Counted from the first letter of the stretch, positions 26,858 through 34,642 are shown. The stretch is DNA of 64,000 nt from Serratia sp. AKBS12 (GCF_024793895.1 NZ_JANUSB010000015.1:1364001-1428000), one strand, 5' to 3'. The notes: generated by a model not told the origin, from the sequence alone. Translations and numbers: made by a program.

Positions 26858-27610
26858 TTAAATCTGCCCCATACCACCATCAACACTGAGATCGATACCT
26901 GAAATAAAGCTACTTTCATCGGACGCAAGGAAAAGCGCGGCGGCGGCGACTTCTTCCGGCAGGCCTAATCGCCCTGCTGGTATCTGGCTTGCCATCTTGA
27001 TATCAAACAGTTCGCGTTCTGCCACTGAAACCCCCATTTTGCTGATGATTGGCGTGGCGACAGGGCCTGGGCTCAGACAGTTCACCCGAATGCCTCTGCC
27101 TTTGAGATCTGTCGTCCAGCTGCGGGCGAAAGAGCGCAGCGCGGCTTTGGTCGCGGCATAGATATTGTGCCCGTCCAGCCCCTTATAGTGCGCAATGGAG
27201 GAGGTCAGGATTATTGAACCGCCTTGCGACATCAGCGGTAGCGCCTTCTGTACGGTAAAGAATGTCCCTTTCACATTGATATCAAACTGGCGGTCAAAAT
27301 CATGCTCAGTTGACCCGGGGAAATCGGAAAGTAAAATAATTCCCGCGTTAGCGAATAAAATATCCAGCGTGCCGTACCGCTTTTCGATTACCGAGAACAG
27401 TTCATCATGATGATTTAAATCACTGACGTCTGACTGTATAGCGATGGCATTGTCATCACCAAGCTGAAGCATGGCCTGGTTCAGCGCCTCTTCATTTCTA
27501 CCGGTAATAACAACTTTCGCACCTTCATTAATAAATAATTTTGCGGTTGCCAGACCGATACCACTACTGCCGCCGGTAATTAAGGCAACCTTATTTTCTA
27601 AGCGTTTCAT
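26858..27610 (-). CDS. SDR family oxidoreductase
   Basis: This 250-residue classical short-chain dehydrogenase has the cofactor motif TGGSSGIG (residues 13-20), NAG near 90 and the catalytic YAATK near 152. The C-terminal SGIDLSVDGGMG is typical of the family. It begins 31 bases after the MerR gene, so the two form an operon. It would reduce a carbonyl or oxidise an alcohol with NAD(P); the substrate is unknown. Confidence 0.92.
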   Translation of the reverse strand: MKRLENKVALITGGSSGIGLATAKLFINEGAKVVITGRNEEALNQAMLQLGDDNAIAIQSDVSDLNHHDELFSVIEKRYGTLDILFANAGIILLSDFPGSTEHDFDRQFDINVKGTFFTVQKALPLMSQGGSIILTSSIAHYKGLDGHNIYAATKAALRSFARSWTTDLKGRGIRVNCLSPGPVATPIISKMGVSVAERELFDIKMASQIPAGRLGLPEEVAAAALFLASDESSFISGIDLSVDGGMGQI

Positions 27611-27641
27611 ATATCATCTCACTTGCGATAACGGATACCAT

Positions 27642-27989
27642 TCATTCCCAGGAAAGAATGCGTGCAGCGAGGGCATTGCGGCGTTCATTCAATAAGTCAA
27701 TCAGCACATTCAACGCATGTAATTTGTCCCGATGCTGGGCCAGACACATAATAAAACGCTCATCATCCATATCGCTGACCTGAGAAAATTTCTCCAGTTC
27801 AGCAATTTGTCGGGTACTGAATCCGCATTTGATTAACGAGGTTATCCACCTCACTTTTTCCACTTCCTTCGCATCAAAATCGCGGTAGCCATTATCCAGT
27901 CGCCGTGAAACGATCAGCCCTTTAAGTTCATAATGACGCAGCACCCTGGTACTTACGCCGGTGATTTTTGCCAAATCGGATGGACGCAT
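27642..27989 (-). CDS. MerR family transcriptional regulator
   Basis: This 115-residue regulator has the winged helix at residues ~3-40 (SDLAKITGVSTRVLRHYE), the MerR RRLDNGYRDFD wing and a short C-terminal coiled coil. No cysteine pair for metal sensing is seen, so it belongs to the organic/stress-sensing group. A perfect palindrome lies just upstream. The SDR gene follows on the same transcript and is the likely target. Confidence 0.92.
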   Translation of the reverse strand: MRPSDLAKITGVSTRVLRHYELKGLIVSRRLDNGYRDFDAKEVEKVRWITSLIKCGFSTRQIAELEKFSQVSDMDDERFIMCLAQHRDKLHALNVLIDLLNERRNALAARILSWE

Positions 27990-28020
27990 GCTCTTTTCCT
28001 CGCTGTGGACTTAATCTACA

Positions 28021-28042
28021 ACATTGACACTAGTGTCAATGT
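28021..28042. promoter_or_regulatory. Perfect 22-base palindrome upstream of merR: probable MerR operator
   Basis: The 11-base half-site ACATTGACACT is followed at once by its exact reverse complement. It contains TTGACA in both directions, so it can overlap the -35 region, as is normal for MerR operators. It lies 31 bases upstream of the regulator start. Confidence 0.75.
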
Positions 28043-28488
28043 AAAGACAGTGCTCGCGAGATGAGTGTAAAAAAATGTTTCTGAAAGGGATTGGATCTTG
28101 CCAACCAACATGCGCACCAGATAACCCTCCTCCGGCCTTTAGCCGCTCGCCGCAGGATAAACTCGTGGTGAAATTGCGTTGCGCTACGTACGTCATTTCA
28201 TTAGGTTTCTTCTTGCCGTTCTCGGCTTGCTGCTTGCTCGACTGTTTCAACTGACTCAACGTCGCCGCCTGGCATCGGCTCCCTGCCTGCGCCCTGGTTC
28301 GATGCCTAAACCGAAACGGCAACCCTTTCCCGTCGAGTCAATGAAACAGCCCGGCTGCCGGTCGCGATCGCATAGCATCGCCAGATTGCGCCAGGTGAAT
28401 TCTGCATGTCGTTTCGTTGGCTTCTATTTGCTCAGAACGCGTCATTTCATCGCGTAAAAAACAGCCACAGCCAGGATTGTGTACCTAT
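28043..28488. other. Intergenic stretch without recognised gene
   Basis: About 450 bases between the MerR operator and the end of the tetR gene show only overlapping low-quality frames on both strands. None has a ribosome site or known motif. I see no tRNA, terminator or mobile element in it. Confidence 0.5.
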
Positions 28489-29079
28489 TTAATCCGCCTT
28501 AAATCCCGCCGCCAGATAATGGAATGCCTCGATAGCCTTGGGCAAGGTGGCTTCCGGTACTTCACTGGCCGCGACCCACAGCGCGGCATTCAGCGCGGCA
28601 CCATTGAGCAGTCTGGCCGCCGCTTCGACATCAACCGGTTTTAGAATACCGTCCGCAGCCATCGTCGCGATGGCTTGCCGGGTAGCATCCAGGCAGGCAT
28701 TCTGACTGGGCCAACGTGACGGATCGCCAAGAAACGCCGGGCCGTCCAGCAGCACAATGCGTTGTATTTCAGGATCTAACGCCATCTTGATATACGCGAC
28801 GCCTTCGGCCAGCATTTTGCCCCAGTCATCCTCGGCACTGCTGGCCATCTGTTTTGCCCGCGCCGCCATTTCGCCGTCTACCTGCGCCACAACCGCAGCC
28901 AGCAAGCCTTTTTTATCACCAAAGTTATGATAAATCGCCCCGCGGGTCAGCCCGACGCTGGCGGTTAATTCGTCCATTGACGCGGCGGCAAATCCGTTGA
29001 TGGCAAAGGCTTTACGCGCCGCTGCAATCAGTTTGACGCGATTTTCTTCCATGGTTTCTGCTCTACGTCTGGCTGCCAT
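28489..29079 (-). CDS. TetR family transcriptional regulator
   Basis: This 196-residue repressor has a TetR helix-turn-helix at residues ~28-48 (ASMDELTASVGLTRGAIYHN) and a C-terminal ligand domain of the type with ALNAALWVAAS. AAAGGAG before the ATG fixes the start; an upstream in-frame Met would add 16 residues and overlap the operator. Three repeated palindromes lie upstream. The divergent RidA-like gene is the likely co-regulated target. Confidence 0.92.
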   Translation of the reverse strand: MAARRRAETMEENRVKLIAAARKAFAINGFAAASMDELTASVGLTRGAIYHNFGDKKGLLAAVVAQVDGEMAARAKQMASSAEDDWGKMLAEGVAYIKMALDPEIQRIVLLDGPAFLGDPSRWPSQNACLDATRQAIATMAADGILKPVDVEAAARLLNGAALNAALWVAASEVPEATLPKAIEAFHYLAAGFKAD

Positions 29080-29096
29080 TGGTGCTCCTTTTTCAT

Positions 29097-29160
29097 ATAC
29101 GTCTCGTATCTCATTTGACATACGCACCGTATGTGTGATTAGTTTACATACGGAGAGTAT
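29097..29160. promoter_or_regulatory. Three TetR-type operators with core ATACGNNNCGTAT
   Basis: The same 13-base palindrome occurs three times: ATACG-TCT-CGTAT (29097-29109), ATACG-CAC-CGTAT (29120-29132, extended to ACATACG/CGTATGT at 29118-29134) and ATACG-GAG-AGTAT (29148-29160, one mismatch). Centres are 23 and 28 bases apart. They lie between the divergent tetR and RidA-like genes. Confidence 0.8.
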
Positions 29161-29221
29161 ATGAAATTATACCGCCACCTGTGTAGTCCTAGCGAAATCC
29201 ATATGATGAGAGGATAAGAAC

Positions 29222-29623
29222 ATGACCCAACGCGAAGCCGTTTTTCCCGCCAATCGGCACGCTCTATATCAACAACACGGCTATTCGGCAGCCATCCGCT
29301 CCGGCGATTTGCTGTTTGTTTCCGGACAAGTCGGCAGCCGGGTAGACGGTTCGCCAGAGCCAGACTTTGAACGCCAGGTCAGACTCGCTTTCGACAACCT
29401 GCGCGCGGTTCTCGCTGCGGCAGGCTGTCGCCTTGATGACATCATTGATATAACCAGTTTTCACACCGATCCGGAAAATCAGTTCGCCACCATTATGGCG
29501 GTGAAAAGTGAAACCTTCCCACAAGCCCCCTATCCCAACTGGACGGCAATCGGCGTGAACTGGCTGGCAGGCTTTGATTTCGAAATTAAGGTAATAGCCA
29601 GAATCCCCGCGTCACCCCATTAA
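29222..29623 (+). CDS. RidA/YjgF family protein lacking the catalytic arginine
   Basis: This 133-residue protein has the RidA fold: GDLLFVSGQVG near residue 27 and a C-terminal FDFEIKVIARI strand. In true RidA imine deaminases an Arg sits in a P-A-R-S segment before the last strands. The matching place here reads YPNWTAIGV, with Trp where Arg is expected. Deamination of 2-aminoacrylate is therefore unlikely, and the protein belongs to one of the Rid subfamilies of unknown activity. It is divergent from, and probably repressed by, the adjacent TetR protein. Confidence 0.85.
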   Translation: MTQREAVFPANRHALYQQHGYSAAIRSGDLLFVSGQVGSRVDGSPEPDFERQVRLAFDNLRAVLAAAGCRLDDIIDITSFHTDPENQFATIMAVKSETFPQAPYPNWTAIGVNWLAGFDFEIKVIARIPASPH

Positions 29624-29654
29624 TGCCCTATCGGCTGCTCTGGCCTGGCGCTCA

Positions 29655-30542
29655 TCAGGAAAGATAACGTTTGAACCACGCGAGCGTTCGCGCCCAGGCC
29701 AGATTAGCCGCAGCCTCGTCATAACGCGGCGTGGTGTCGTTGTGAAATCCGTGGTTTACCCCTGGATAGACATAGGCTTGATACACCTTGTCATTGGCCT
29801 TCAAGGCTGCTTTATAAGCTGGCCAGCCTTCATTGATACGGGTATCCAGGTCGGCATAATGAATAAGTAGCGGAGCCTTGATGCGTGGCACATCATCGGC
29901 CTTGGGTTGACGGCCATAAAACGGTACCGCTGCCGCCAGCTCCGGATAAGCCACCGCGGCGGCATTGGCTACGCCACCACCGTAACAAAAACCGGTGATG
30001 CCCACCTTGCCGTTAACCGCCTCGTTTTTCATTAGAAACTCTATTGCCGCAAAAAAGTCGTTCATCAACTTTTGCGGATCAACCTGCTGCTGTAACTCAC
30101 GCCCTTTATCGTCATCGCCCGGATAGCCGCCAAGCGAGCTCAATCCGTCCGGCGCCAGCGCGATATAACCTGCCTTTGCCACCCGTCGCGCCACATCCTC
30201 GATATAAGGATTCAAACCACGATTCTCATGCGCCACCACAATAGCCGGTAACGGCCCACTCGCCGCGCTCGGCGTGACCTGGTAGGCTCGCACCTCGCCA
30301 TGGCCGTTTGGTGAAGGATAGGTTATGTAACCGGCGTTAATCTGTGGATCGCTGGTTGCCACCTGCTGTGCCAGCGCGTAATTCGGGCTAAGCGAGTTCA
30401 ACAGCATCATCGCCGTCACGCCGCCAACCGCGTATTTTGCGGCGCGTTCGAGAAACTCGCGGCGCGAAATGGTACCGTGCGCGTAGTAGTCGTACAGCTC
30501 GAGTAATTCCGGTGGAAAATCTTTGGCAGTGAGACGAGACAT
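29655..30542 (-). CDS. Dienelactone hydrolase family protein with Tat signal
   Basis: This 295-residue hydrolase has an N-terminal twin-arginine signal placed unusually far in: SRREFLER at residues 26-33, a hydrophobic stretch at ~38-58 and a likely cleavage after ALA near 59. The mature part has HENRGLNPYIEDVARR near 105, the Cys nucleophile in GFCYGGG near 185, and a C-terminal GVNHGFHND with the catalytic His. It would be exported folded to the periplasm and cleave an ester or lactone. It stands alone, facing the RidA-like gene end to end. Confidence 0.87.
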   Translation of the reverse strand: MSRLTAKDFPPELLELYDYYAHGTISRREFLERAAKYAVGGVTAMMLLNSLSPNYALAQQVATSDPQINAGYITYPSPNGHGEVRAYQVTPSAASGPLPAIVVAHENRGLNPYIEDVARRVAKAGYIALAPDGLSSLGGYPGDDDKGRELQQQVDPQKLMNDFFAAIEFLMKNEAVNGKVGITGFCYGGGVANAAAVAYPELAAAVPFYGRQPKADDVPRIKAPLLIHYADLDTRINEGWPAYKAALKANDKVYQAYVYPGVNHGFHNDTTPRYDEAAANLAWARTLAWFKRYLS

Positions 30543-30910
30543 TGGCTGTTTTCCTCAAGGTGATTAGGCACAAACTGTATTAATCCTAGCGACAACTTCG
30601 ATAAAAAGCGTACCGGCGACAACAAAAGGCAGTCACGCTGCCAACGGCGGCAATGCAGAGAGATTGCCGTCTGGCCGCATTCATCGCTGAGCCGCCCCGC
30701 TCGCCATTTTTGTTAAAAAAACTAGTCATATGTTAATAACAAATTAAATAAATATCAGAAAATATGAATAAGCGTGAAAGTGAATTTATCACGACAAATT
30801 AGGCTTGCAGCAATGGCAATATTTACTAAGGTTAAAAGCGTGAGGTAAATATTGTTACCGCCGGTGGCAATAACCTTACTGTCATATTAATTTATCTGTA
30901 GGAGGAAATT
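30543..30910. other. AT-rich intergenic region upstream of the KGG gene
   Basis: About 370 bases hold no gene. The region contains promoter sequence for both flanking divergent genes and an exact inverted repeat described separately. Confidence 0.5.
30817..30854. promoter_or_regulatory. Perfect 10-base inverted repeat upstream of the KGG stress gene
   Basis: CAATATTTAC (30817-30826) and GTAAATATTG (30845-30854) are exact reverse complements, 18 bases apart. They lie 57 bases before the KGG gene start. It may be an operator or a leader-RNA stem. Confidence 0.5.
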
Positions 30911-31063
30911 ATGGCTGAACATCGTGGTGGCTCAGGTAATTTTGCCGAAGATAGACAACGCGCTTCTGAAGCGGGCAAAAAAGGTGGCCGCGAAAGTGGA
31001 GGTAATTTTAAAAACGACCCAGAGCGTGCCTCTGAAGCAGGCCGTAAAGGCGGTAAGCACTAA
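30911..31063 (+). CDS. Small KGG-repeat stress protein (YciG/con-10 type)
   Basis: This 50-residue hydrophilic protein is built from two repeats of the pattern GGNF-x-ED/ND-x3-RASEAG-x-KGG. The clear KGG motifs are SEAGKKGG and SEAGRKGG. AGGAGG six bases before the ATG supports it. Proteins of this family (YciG, GsiB, con-10) accumulate in starvation, osmotic or desiccation stress and are often controlled by RpoS. Their molecular role is not established. Confidence 0.88.
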   Translation: MAEHRGGSGNFAEDRQRASEAGKKGGRESGGNFKNDPERASEAGRKGGKH

Positions 31064-31112
31064 CCATTAAACATTGTTGATTAATGGCTAGGCGCATTAA
31101 TTAATATCGCCA

Positions 31113-31140
31113 CAGGCTGTGATCTCAAGATCGCAGCCTG
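31113..31140 (+). promoter_or_regulatory. 12-bp hairpin just upstream of the 66-residue protein gene
   Basis: CAGGCTGTGATC (31113-31124) pairs with GATCGCAGCCTG (31129-31140) around a TCAA loop, with one T-G pair. It ends nine bases before the AGGAGG of the next gene and has no T-run. It may be a partial terminator or processing stem that sets the level of the downstream genes. Confidence 0.5.
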
Positions 31141-31158
31141 GCTCAGTGTTCAGGAGGC

Positions 31159-31359
31159 ATGATGAAACATTACTTGACAGCGTTATTTTCCAGCCCGGAA
31201 AAATTTCTATCACTGTTTAGCGATATCACCGGCCGAGGTGAACATGACAAAGAGGAACATATCTGGATTGACGAGAACGGCAATGCCTTCGTCAATACCG
31301 AAAACGAAAAATTTATGCAGGCTTTTGAAGAACATGTAAAAAAAATGAGTCAGTATTGA
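31159..31359 (+). CDS. Small acidic protein of unknown function
   Basis: This 66-residue protein has a strong AGGAGG before ATGATG, so translation may begin at either Met. The sequence is acidic in the middle (HDKEEHIWIDENGNAFVNTE) and shows no membrane segment. I recognise no family. It is followed after one base by the membrane protein gene, so the two are co-expressed and may work together. Confidence 0.7.
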   Translation: MMKHYLTALFSSPEKFLSLFSDITGRGEHDKEEHIWIDENGNAFVNTENEKFMQAFEEHVKKMSQY

Positions 31360-31360
31360 T

Positions 31361-32140
31361 ATGGGTACGGCAATCTTTATGGTGCTGCTGGTCTGCGGCT
31401 ATTGGTATACCACTCGTGACCTGTCTTCCCGCTTTAAGTTAAAACGTACCTACGGTTGGGAAGTTTACTTTCTGGTCGCACTGTATGGCTGTATTTTTGT
31501 CTTGCAGGGTATTATCGTGGTGTTTATTATCTGGCTGGTTTTGTTGATATTCTCTCAACTCGCCAACCTGATTGCTGCACTCAACCAACATCCGCTTAAC
31601 CTTCATTATCATGCGGACTTTTTAAACTGGAGTTTTCTGGAAATTAAAACCCCGGTGGTGGTAATGTTGGCCACGGCCATATTATTATGTTTATTGCATA
31701 CCTCACGTTCACCCAATATCCGTTTAAAAACCACTGAACGTAAAGACCTGTATAAGAAACTTACCAAGACCAATGGTCTGGAAGGCATTTTATATCAGAG
31801 CATGGAGCAGGGAAGCATGGTTTTAGTGACATTGGCATCGCAGCGAATATATATCGGTTTGGTTTATACCGCATTGAATGAATCAACCGCTTCCGACAAT
31901 TTGGTGCTGCTGCCGCTACTGAGTGGCAAGCGAGACCAGAACTCTTTGCAAATCAACGTGGAGAACAATTATGCCGCCTATTATCAACGTAATGAGATCG
32001 ATCTGAGCAGCAAGCCGGATTCGGTATTCTGCTTTCGCAAGATTATTTTTCTGCATCAGATTGAATCGCTCTCCCTGTTTGACCCGTTAATGCTGGGTGA
32101 AACAGCCGCACCGTCCAAGGTGCTGGATACGCCCCGCTAG
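31361..32140 (+). CDS. Inner-membrane protein of unknown function
   Basis: This 259-residue protein has about four hydrophobic segments in its first half (residues ~3-18, 34-50, 50-68 and 95-112) and a soluble C-terminal domain (~125-259) rich in charged residues. I recognise no family. It is tightly linked to the preceding small protein and lies downstream of the KGG stress protein. A role in the cell envelope under stress is a guess from context only. Confidence 0.7.
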   Translation: MGTAIFMVLLVCGYWYTTRDLSSRFKLKRTYGWEVYFLVALYGCIFVLQGIIVVFIIWLVLLIFSQLANLIAALNQHPLNLHYHADFLNWSFLEIKTPVVVMLATAILLCLLHTSRSPNIRLKTTERKDLYKKLTKTNGLEGILYQSMEQGSMVLVTLASQRIYIGLVYTALNESTASDNLVLLPLLSGKRDQNSLQINVENNYAAYYQRNEIDLSSKPDSVFCFRKIIFLHQIESLSLFDPLMLGETAAPSKVLDTPR

Positions 32141-32280
32141 CCTGCCGGTTACGGGGCGTAACCGTCTTCCAGCGTGGCCTTCACGGGATTCTTCCCCTCC
32201 GCTTAACTGTTCCACCGGCGTCTTCCTGTGGTGGTTGTTTTTGCCAGTGCCATCACAGCCTCGGTAATTTATTAAACGAA

Positions 32281-32326
32281 ATGGTTGAATATTACCCACT
32301 CCGTTCTATATTCAACCATATGGTTA
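32281..32326. promoter_or_regulatory. ArsR-type operator: 12-base inverted repeat overlapping the gene start
   Basis: ATGGTTGAATAT (32281-32292) and ATATTCAACCAT (32308-32319) are exact reverse complements. The second arm ends at the base before the proposed ATG. A further perfect palindrome AACCATATGGTT (32315-32326) covers the start codon itself. This is a strong candidate for autorepression by the encoded ArsR protein. Confidence 0.75.
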
Positions 32327-32667
32327 AATTATCTTCCTCTCAGTTGGACGCCATTTTTCATGCGCTGTCCGACCCGACGCGGCGAACCATTCTGCATACG
32401 CTGGCAACGGGCGAACACAGCATCGGCGAGCTGGCCGCGCCGTTTGACATGTCATTTTCTGGCGCCTCCAAGCACATCAAAGCCCTGGAACAGGCGGGCC
32501 TGGTGCAGCGAACCGTGCAAGGAAGAAACCATATTTGCCGGCTCGCCCCCGAGCCGATGGCGCAGGCCATGCGATGGCTGCAAACCTATGAACATTTCTG
32601 GGCCGATCGGCTCGACGCGTTGGAGCAGGCATTGCGTCAGCCAGAACCGCCCCCTCCCGAGGAGTGA
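32320..32667 (+). CDS. ArsR family transcriptional regulator
   Basis: This 115-residue winged-helix repressor shows the family core DAIFHALSDPTRRTILHTLA (residues 8-27) and the recognition helix in MSFSGASKHIKALEQAGLV (~46-65). No metal-binding cysteines are present, so it belongs to the non-metal group that pairs with SRPBCC (AHSA1) proteins. I chose the Met directly after the inverted repeat. An earlier in-frame ATG at 32281 lies inside the first operator arm. Neither start has a clear ribosome site. The next gene starts three bases after its stop. Confidence 0.88.
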   Translation: MVKLSSSQLDAIFHALSDPTRRTILHTLATGEHSIGELAAPFDMSFSGASKHIKALEQAGLVQRTVQGRNHICRLAPEPMAQAMRWLQTYEHFWADRLDALEQALRQPEPPPPEE

Positions 32668-32670
32668 AGC

Positions 32671-33204
32671 ATGAACGATTATGGCATGGTTATTGAAACG
32701 GGCACCTTGCGCATCCAGCGCCTGCTGCCCGGCCCGATAGAACGCGTCTGGGCCTATTTGACCGAGTCCGACAAACGCGCCACCTGGCTGGCGGCCGGAG
32801 AAATGACGCTGGAAGTCGGAGCGCCGCTGGCGTTGCTATTCAACAATGGTCAGTTGGCCGGGGCCAGTGAACCGGCGCCGCCGGAGTTCCGACAATACAG
32901 TGGCAGCGTTACCAACCCTGGCCATATTACCTGCCTGTTTCCGCCACGGGTGCTGAGCTTCACCTGGGCCGAGGAAGATAAAGACCGTCCTTCCGAGGTC
33001 ACGTTTGAACTGTCCGAGCAAGGTAGCGACGTCTTGCTCACCGTCACCCACCGCCGCCTGGCCAATCGCGAGCAAATGCTCAGCGTTGCCGGTGGCTGGC
33101 ATACGCATCTGGATATTCTGGTCGATCGCCTCAACCACCAGCCGCCACGTCCGTTCTGGGCCACGCTGGCACGGGTGCAGGAGGAGTATCGCGCCAGACT
33201 GTAA
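32671..33204 (+). CDS. SRPBCC (AHSA1/START-like) domain protein
   Basis: This 177-residue soluble protein of the Bet v 1-like fold opens with RIQRLLPGPIERVWAYLTES and has a central VLSFTWAEED strand and a C-terminal GWHTHLDILVDRL helix. Such proteins often bind a hydrophobic ligand, and many are encoded directly behind an ArsR repressor, as here. The ligand and exact role are unknown. Confidence 0.88.
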   Translation: MNDYGMVIETGTLRIQRLLPGPIERVWAYLTESDKRATWLAAGEMTLEVGAPLALLFNNGQLAGASEPAPPEFRQYSGSVTNPGHITCLFPPRVLSFTWAEEDKDRPSEVTFELSEQGSDVLLTVTHRRLANREQMLSVAGGWHTHLDILVDRLNHQPPRPFWATLARVQEEYRARL

Positions 33205-33455
33205 CGAGGCCGCGACGAGGGCTATCCGCAACACCCTTGTCGCATCCCCCAGCCCCTTTCAACATCGCACTGACCTTCCCTTGCCTATCCGCGCGGTTAC
33301 CTGCCATGGTGCAGCCCGTGCACCGTTTGGTTGCAGTGGCGCTGAGCCTTGACACGCAAATATCAGCCAGCCAGCCCCATATGACAGCTATCGCCAACCG
33401 CATTGATTGGTACGGAAATTGCTTTTCCTCTTTATCACGACAGGAGAAGCATACG

Positions 33456-34613
33456 ATGAAAGCAATCATTATTGGTGGTGGTATCGGCGGCTTGTGCACC
33501 GCCATTGCACTAAAACGCATTGGCATCGACGCCGAGGTGTTTGAAGCGGTCAAGCAAATCAAGCCGGTCGGCGCCGCCATTTCCATCTGGCCGAACGGCG
33601 TAAAATGCCTTAATTACCTCGGCATGAAAGAACCGCTACGCCAGCTTGGCGGTCCGATGCAGTACATGGCGTATCAGGAGTATCTGCACGGCCAGACGCT
33701 CACGCGCTTTAGCCTCGATCCTCTGGTCGCCAGCGTTGGCGAACGGCCCTATCCGGTAGCGCGTGCCGAATTGCAGGCGATGCTGCTGGCCACCTACGGT
33801 GACCATCGCGTGCAGTTCGGTAAACGGGTCAGCGGCGTGGAAGAAACGCCTGACGGCGTCAGCGCCTGGTTTGAGGACGGTTCGCAGGCACAAGGTGACT
33901 TCCTGATCGCCGCCGACGGCACCCATTCGGTTATTCGGCCCTACGTGCTGGGTCACCAGGTTGAACGTCGTTATGCCGGCTACGTCAATTGGAACGGACT
34001 GGTTACCATTGACGAAACGATTGCCCCAGCCAATCAATGGACCACCTTCGTCGGCGAAGGCAAACGCGTGTCACTGATGCCGGTCTCGGGCAACCGTTTC
34101 TATTTCTTCTTCGATGTACCGCTGCCCATCGGGCTGCCGGAAGATCGCACCACCGCCCGCGCTGACCTGCAACGTTACTTCAGCGGCTGGGCTGAACCGG
34201 TGCAAAAACTGATTGCCGCTATCGACCCCACCGCCACCAACCGCATCGAGATCCACGACATCGAGCCGTTTGAACGCCTGGTGCGCGGCCGCGTGGCGTT
34301 ATTGGGCGATGCCGGCCACAGCACCACACCGGACATCGGCCAGGGCGGCTGTGCGGCGATGGAAGACGCGGTGGTGCTGGCAATTGCGCTGCAAACCAAC
34401 TCGCTTGGCGTGGAAGATGCGCTGCTGCGTTATCAGGAAAAACGCAGCTACCGCGTCAGGGATCTGGTGTTGAAAGCCCGCAAACGCTGCGACGTCACCC
34501 ACGGTAAAGAAATGGCCGTCACCCACGATTGGTACGAAGAGCTAAAAACCGAAACCGGCGACCGCATCCTGTCAGGCATGAAAGAAACCATTCTCGGCGG
34601 GCCGCTGGCATAA
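33456..34613 (+). CDS. hpxO: FAD-dependent urate hydroxylase HpxO
   Basis: This 385-residue flavoprotein monooxygenase closely follows the HpxO pattern of Klebsiella as I recall it. It starts with the FAD fold KAIIIGGGIGGLCTAIALK, then VGAAISIWPNGVKCL, VNWNGLV, EGKRVSLMPVSGNRFYFFFD and the second FAD motif LLGDAGHSTTPDIGQGGCAA. It ends in LVLKARKRCDVTHGKEM. HpxO turns urate, O2 and NADH into 5-hydroxyisourate in the cytoplasm. AGGAG before this ATG and the family length fix the start. Genes for the later steps (hydroxyisourate hydrolase, OHCU decarboxylase) are not in the window. The convergent nicB gene ends 30 bases downstream. Confidence 0.93.
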   Translation: MKAIIIGGGIGGLCTAIALKRIGIDAEVFEAVKQIKPVGAAISIWPNGVKCLNYLGMKEPLRQLGGPMQYMAYQEYLHGQTLTRFSLDPLVASVGERPYPVARAELQAMLLATYGDHRVQFGKRVSGVEETPDGVSAWFEDGSQAQGDFLIAADGTHSVIRPYVLGHQVERRYAGYVNWNGLVTIDETIAPANQWTTFVGEGKRVSLMPVSGNRFYFFFDVPLPIGLPEDRTTARADLQRYFSGWAEPVQKLIAAIDPTATNRIEIHDIEPFERLVRGRVALLGDAGHSTTPDIGQGGCAAMEDAVVLAIALQTNSLGVEDALLRYQEKRSYRVRDLVLKARKRCDVTHGKEMAVTHDWYEELKTETGDRILSGMKETILGGPLA

Positions 34614-34620
34614 CCGACGC

Positions 34621-34640
34621 GGCGCTGTGCAGCAAGCGCC
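34621..34640. terminator. Short hairpin between the convergent hpxO and nicB genes
   Basis: GGCGCT (34621-34626) pairs with AGCGCC (34635-34640) around an eight-base loop. The hairpin fills the 29-base gap between two convergent stop codons. No T-run is present, so its strength as a terminator is doubtful. Confidence 0.35.
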
Positions 34641-34642
34641 GT

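Noticed and set aside
28179-28457. 92-codon plus-strand frame after the MerR operator
   Set aside because: Arg-rich with a chance hydrophobic start, overlaps an equally long frame on the other strand, and has no ribosome site or homologous character.
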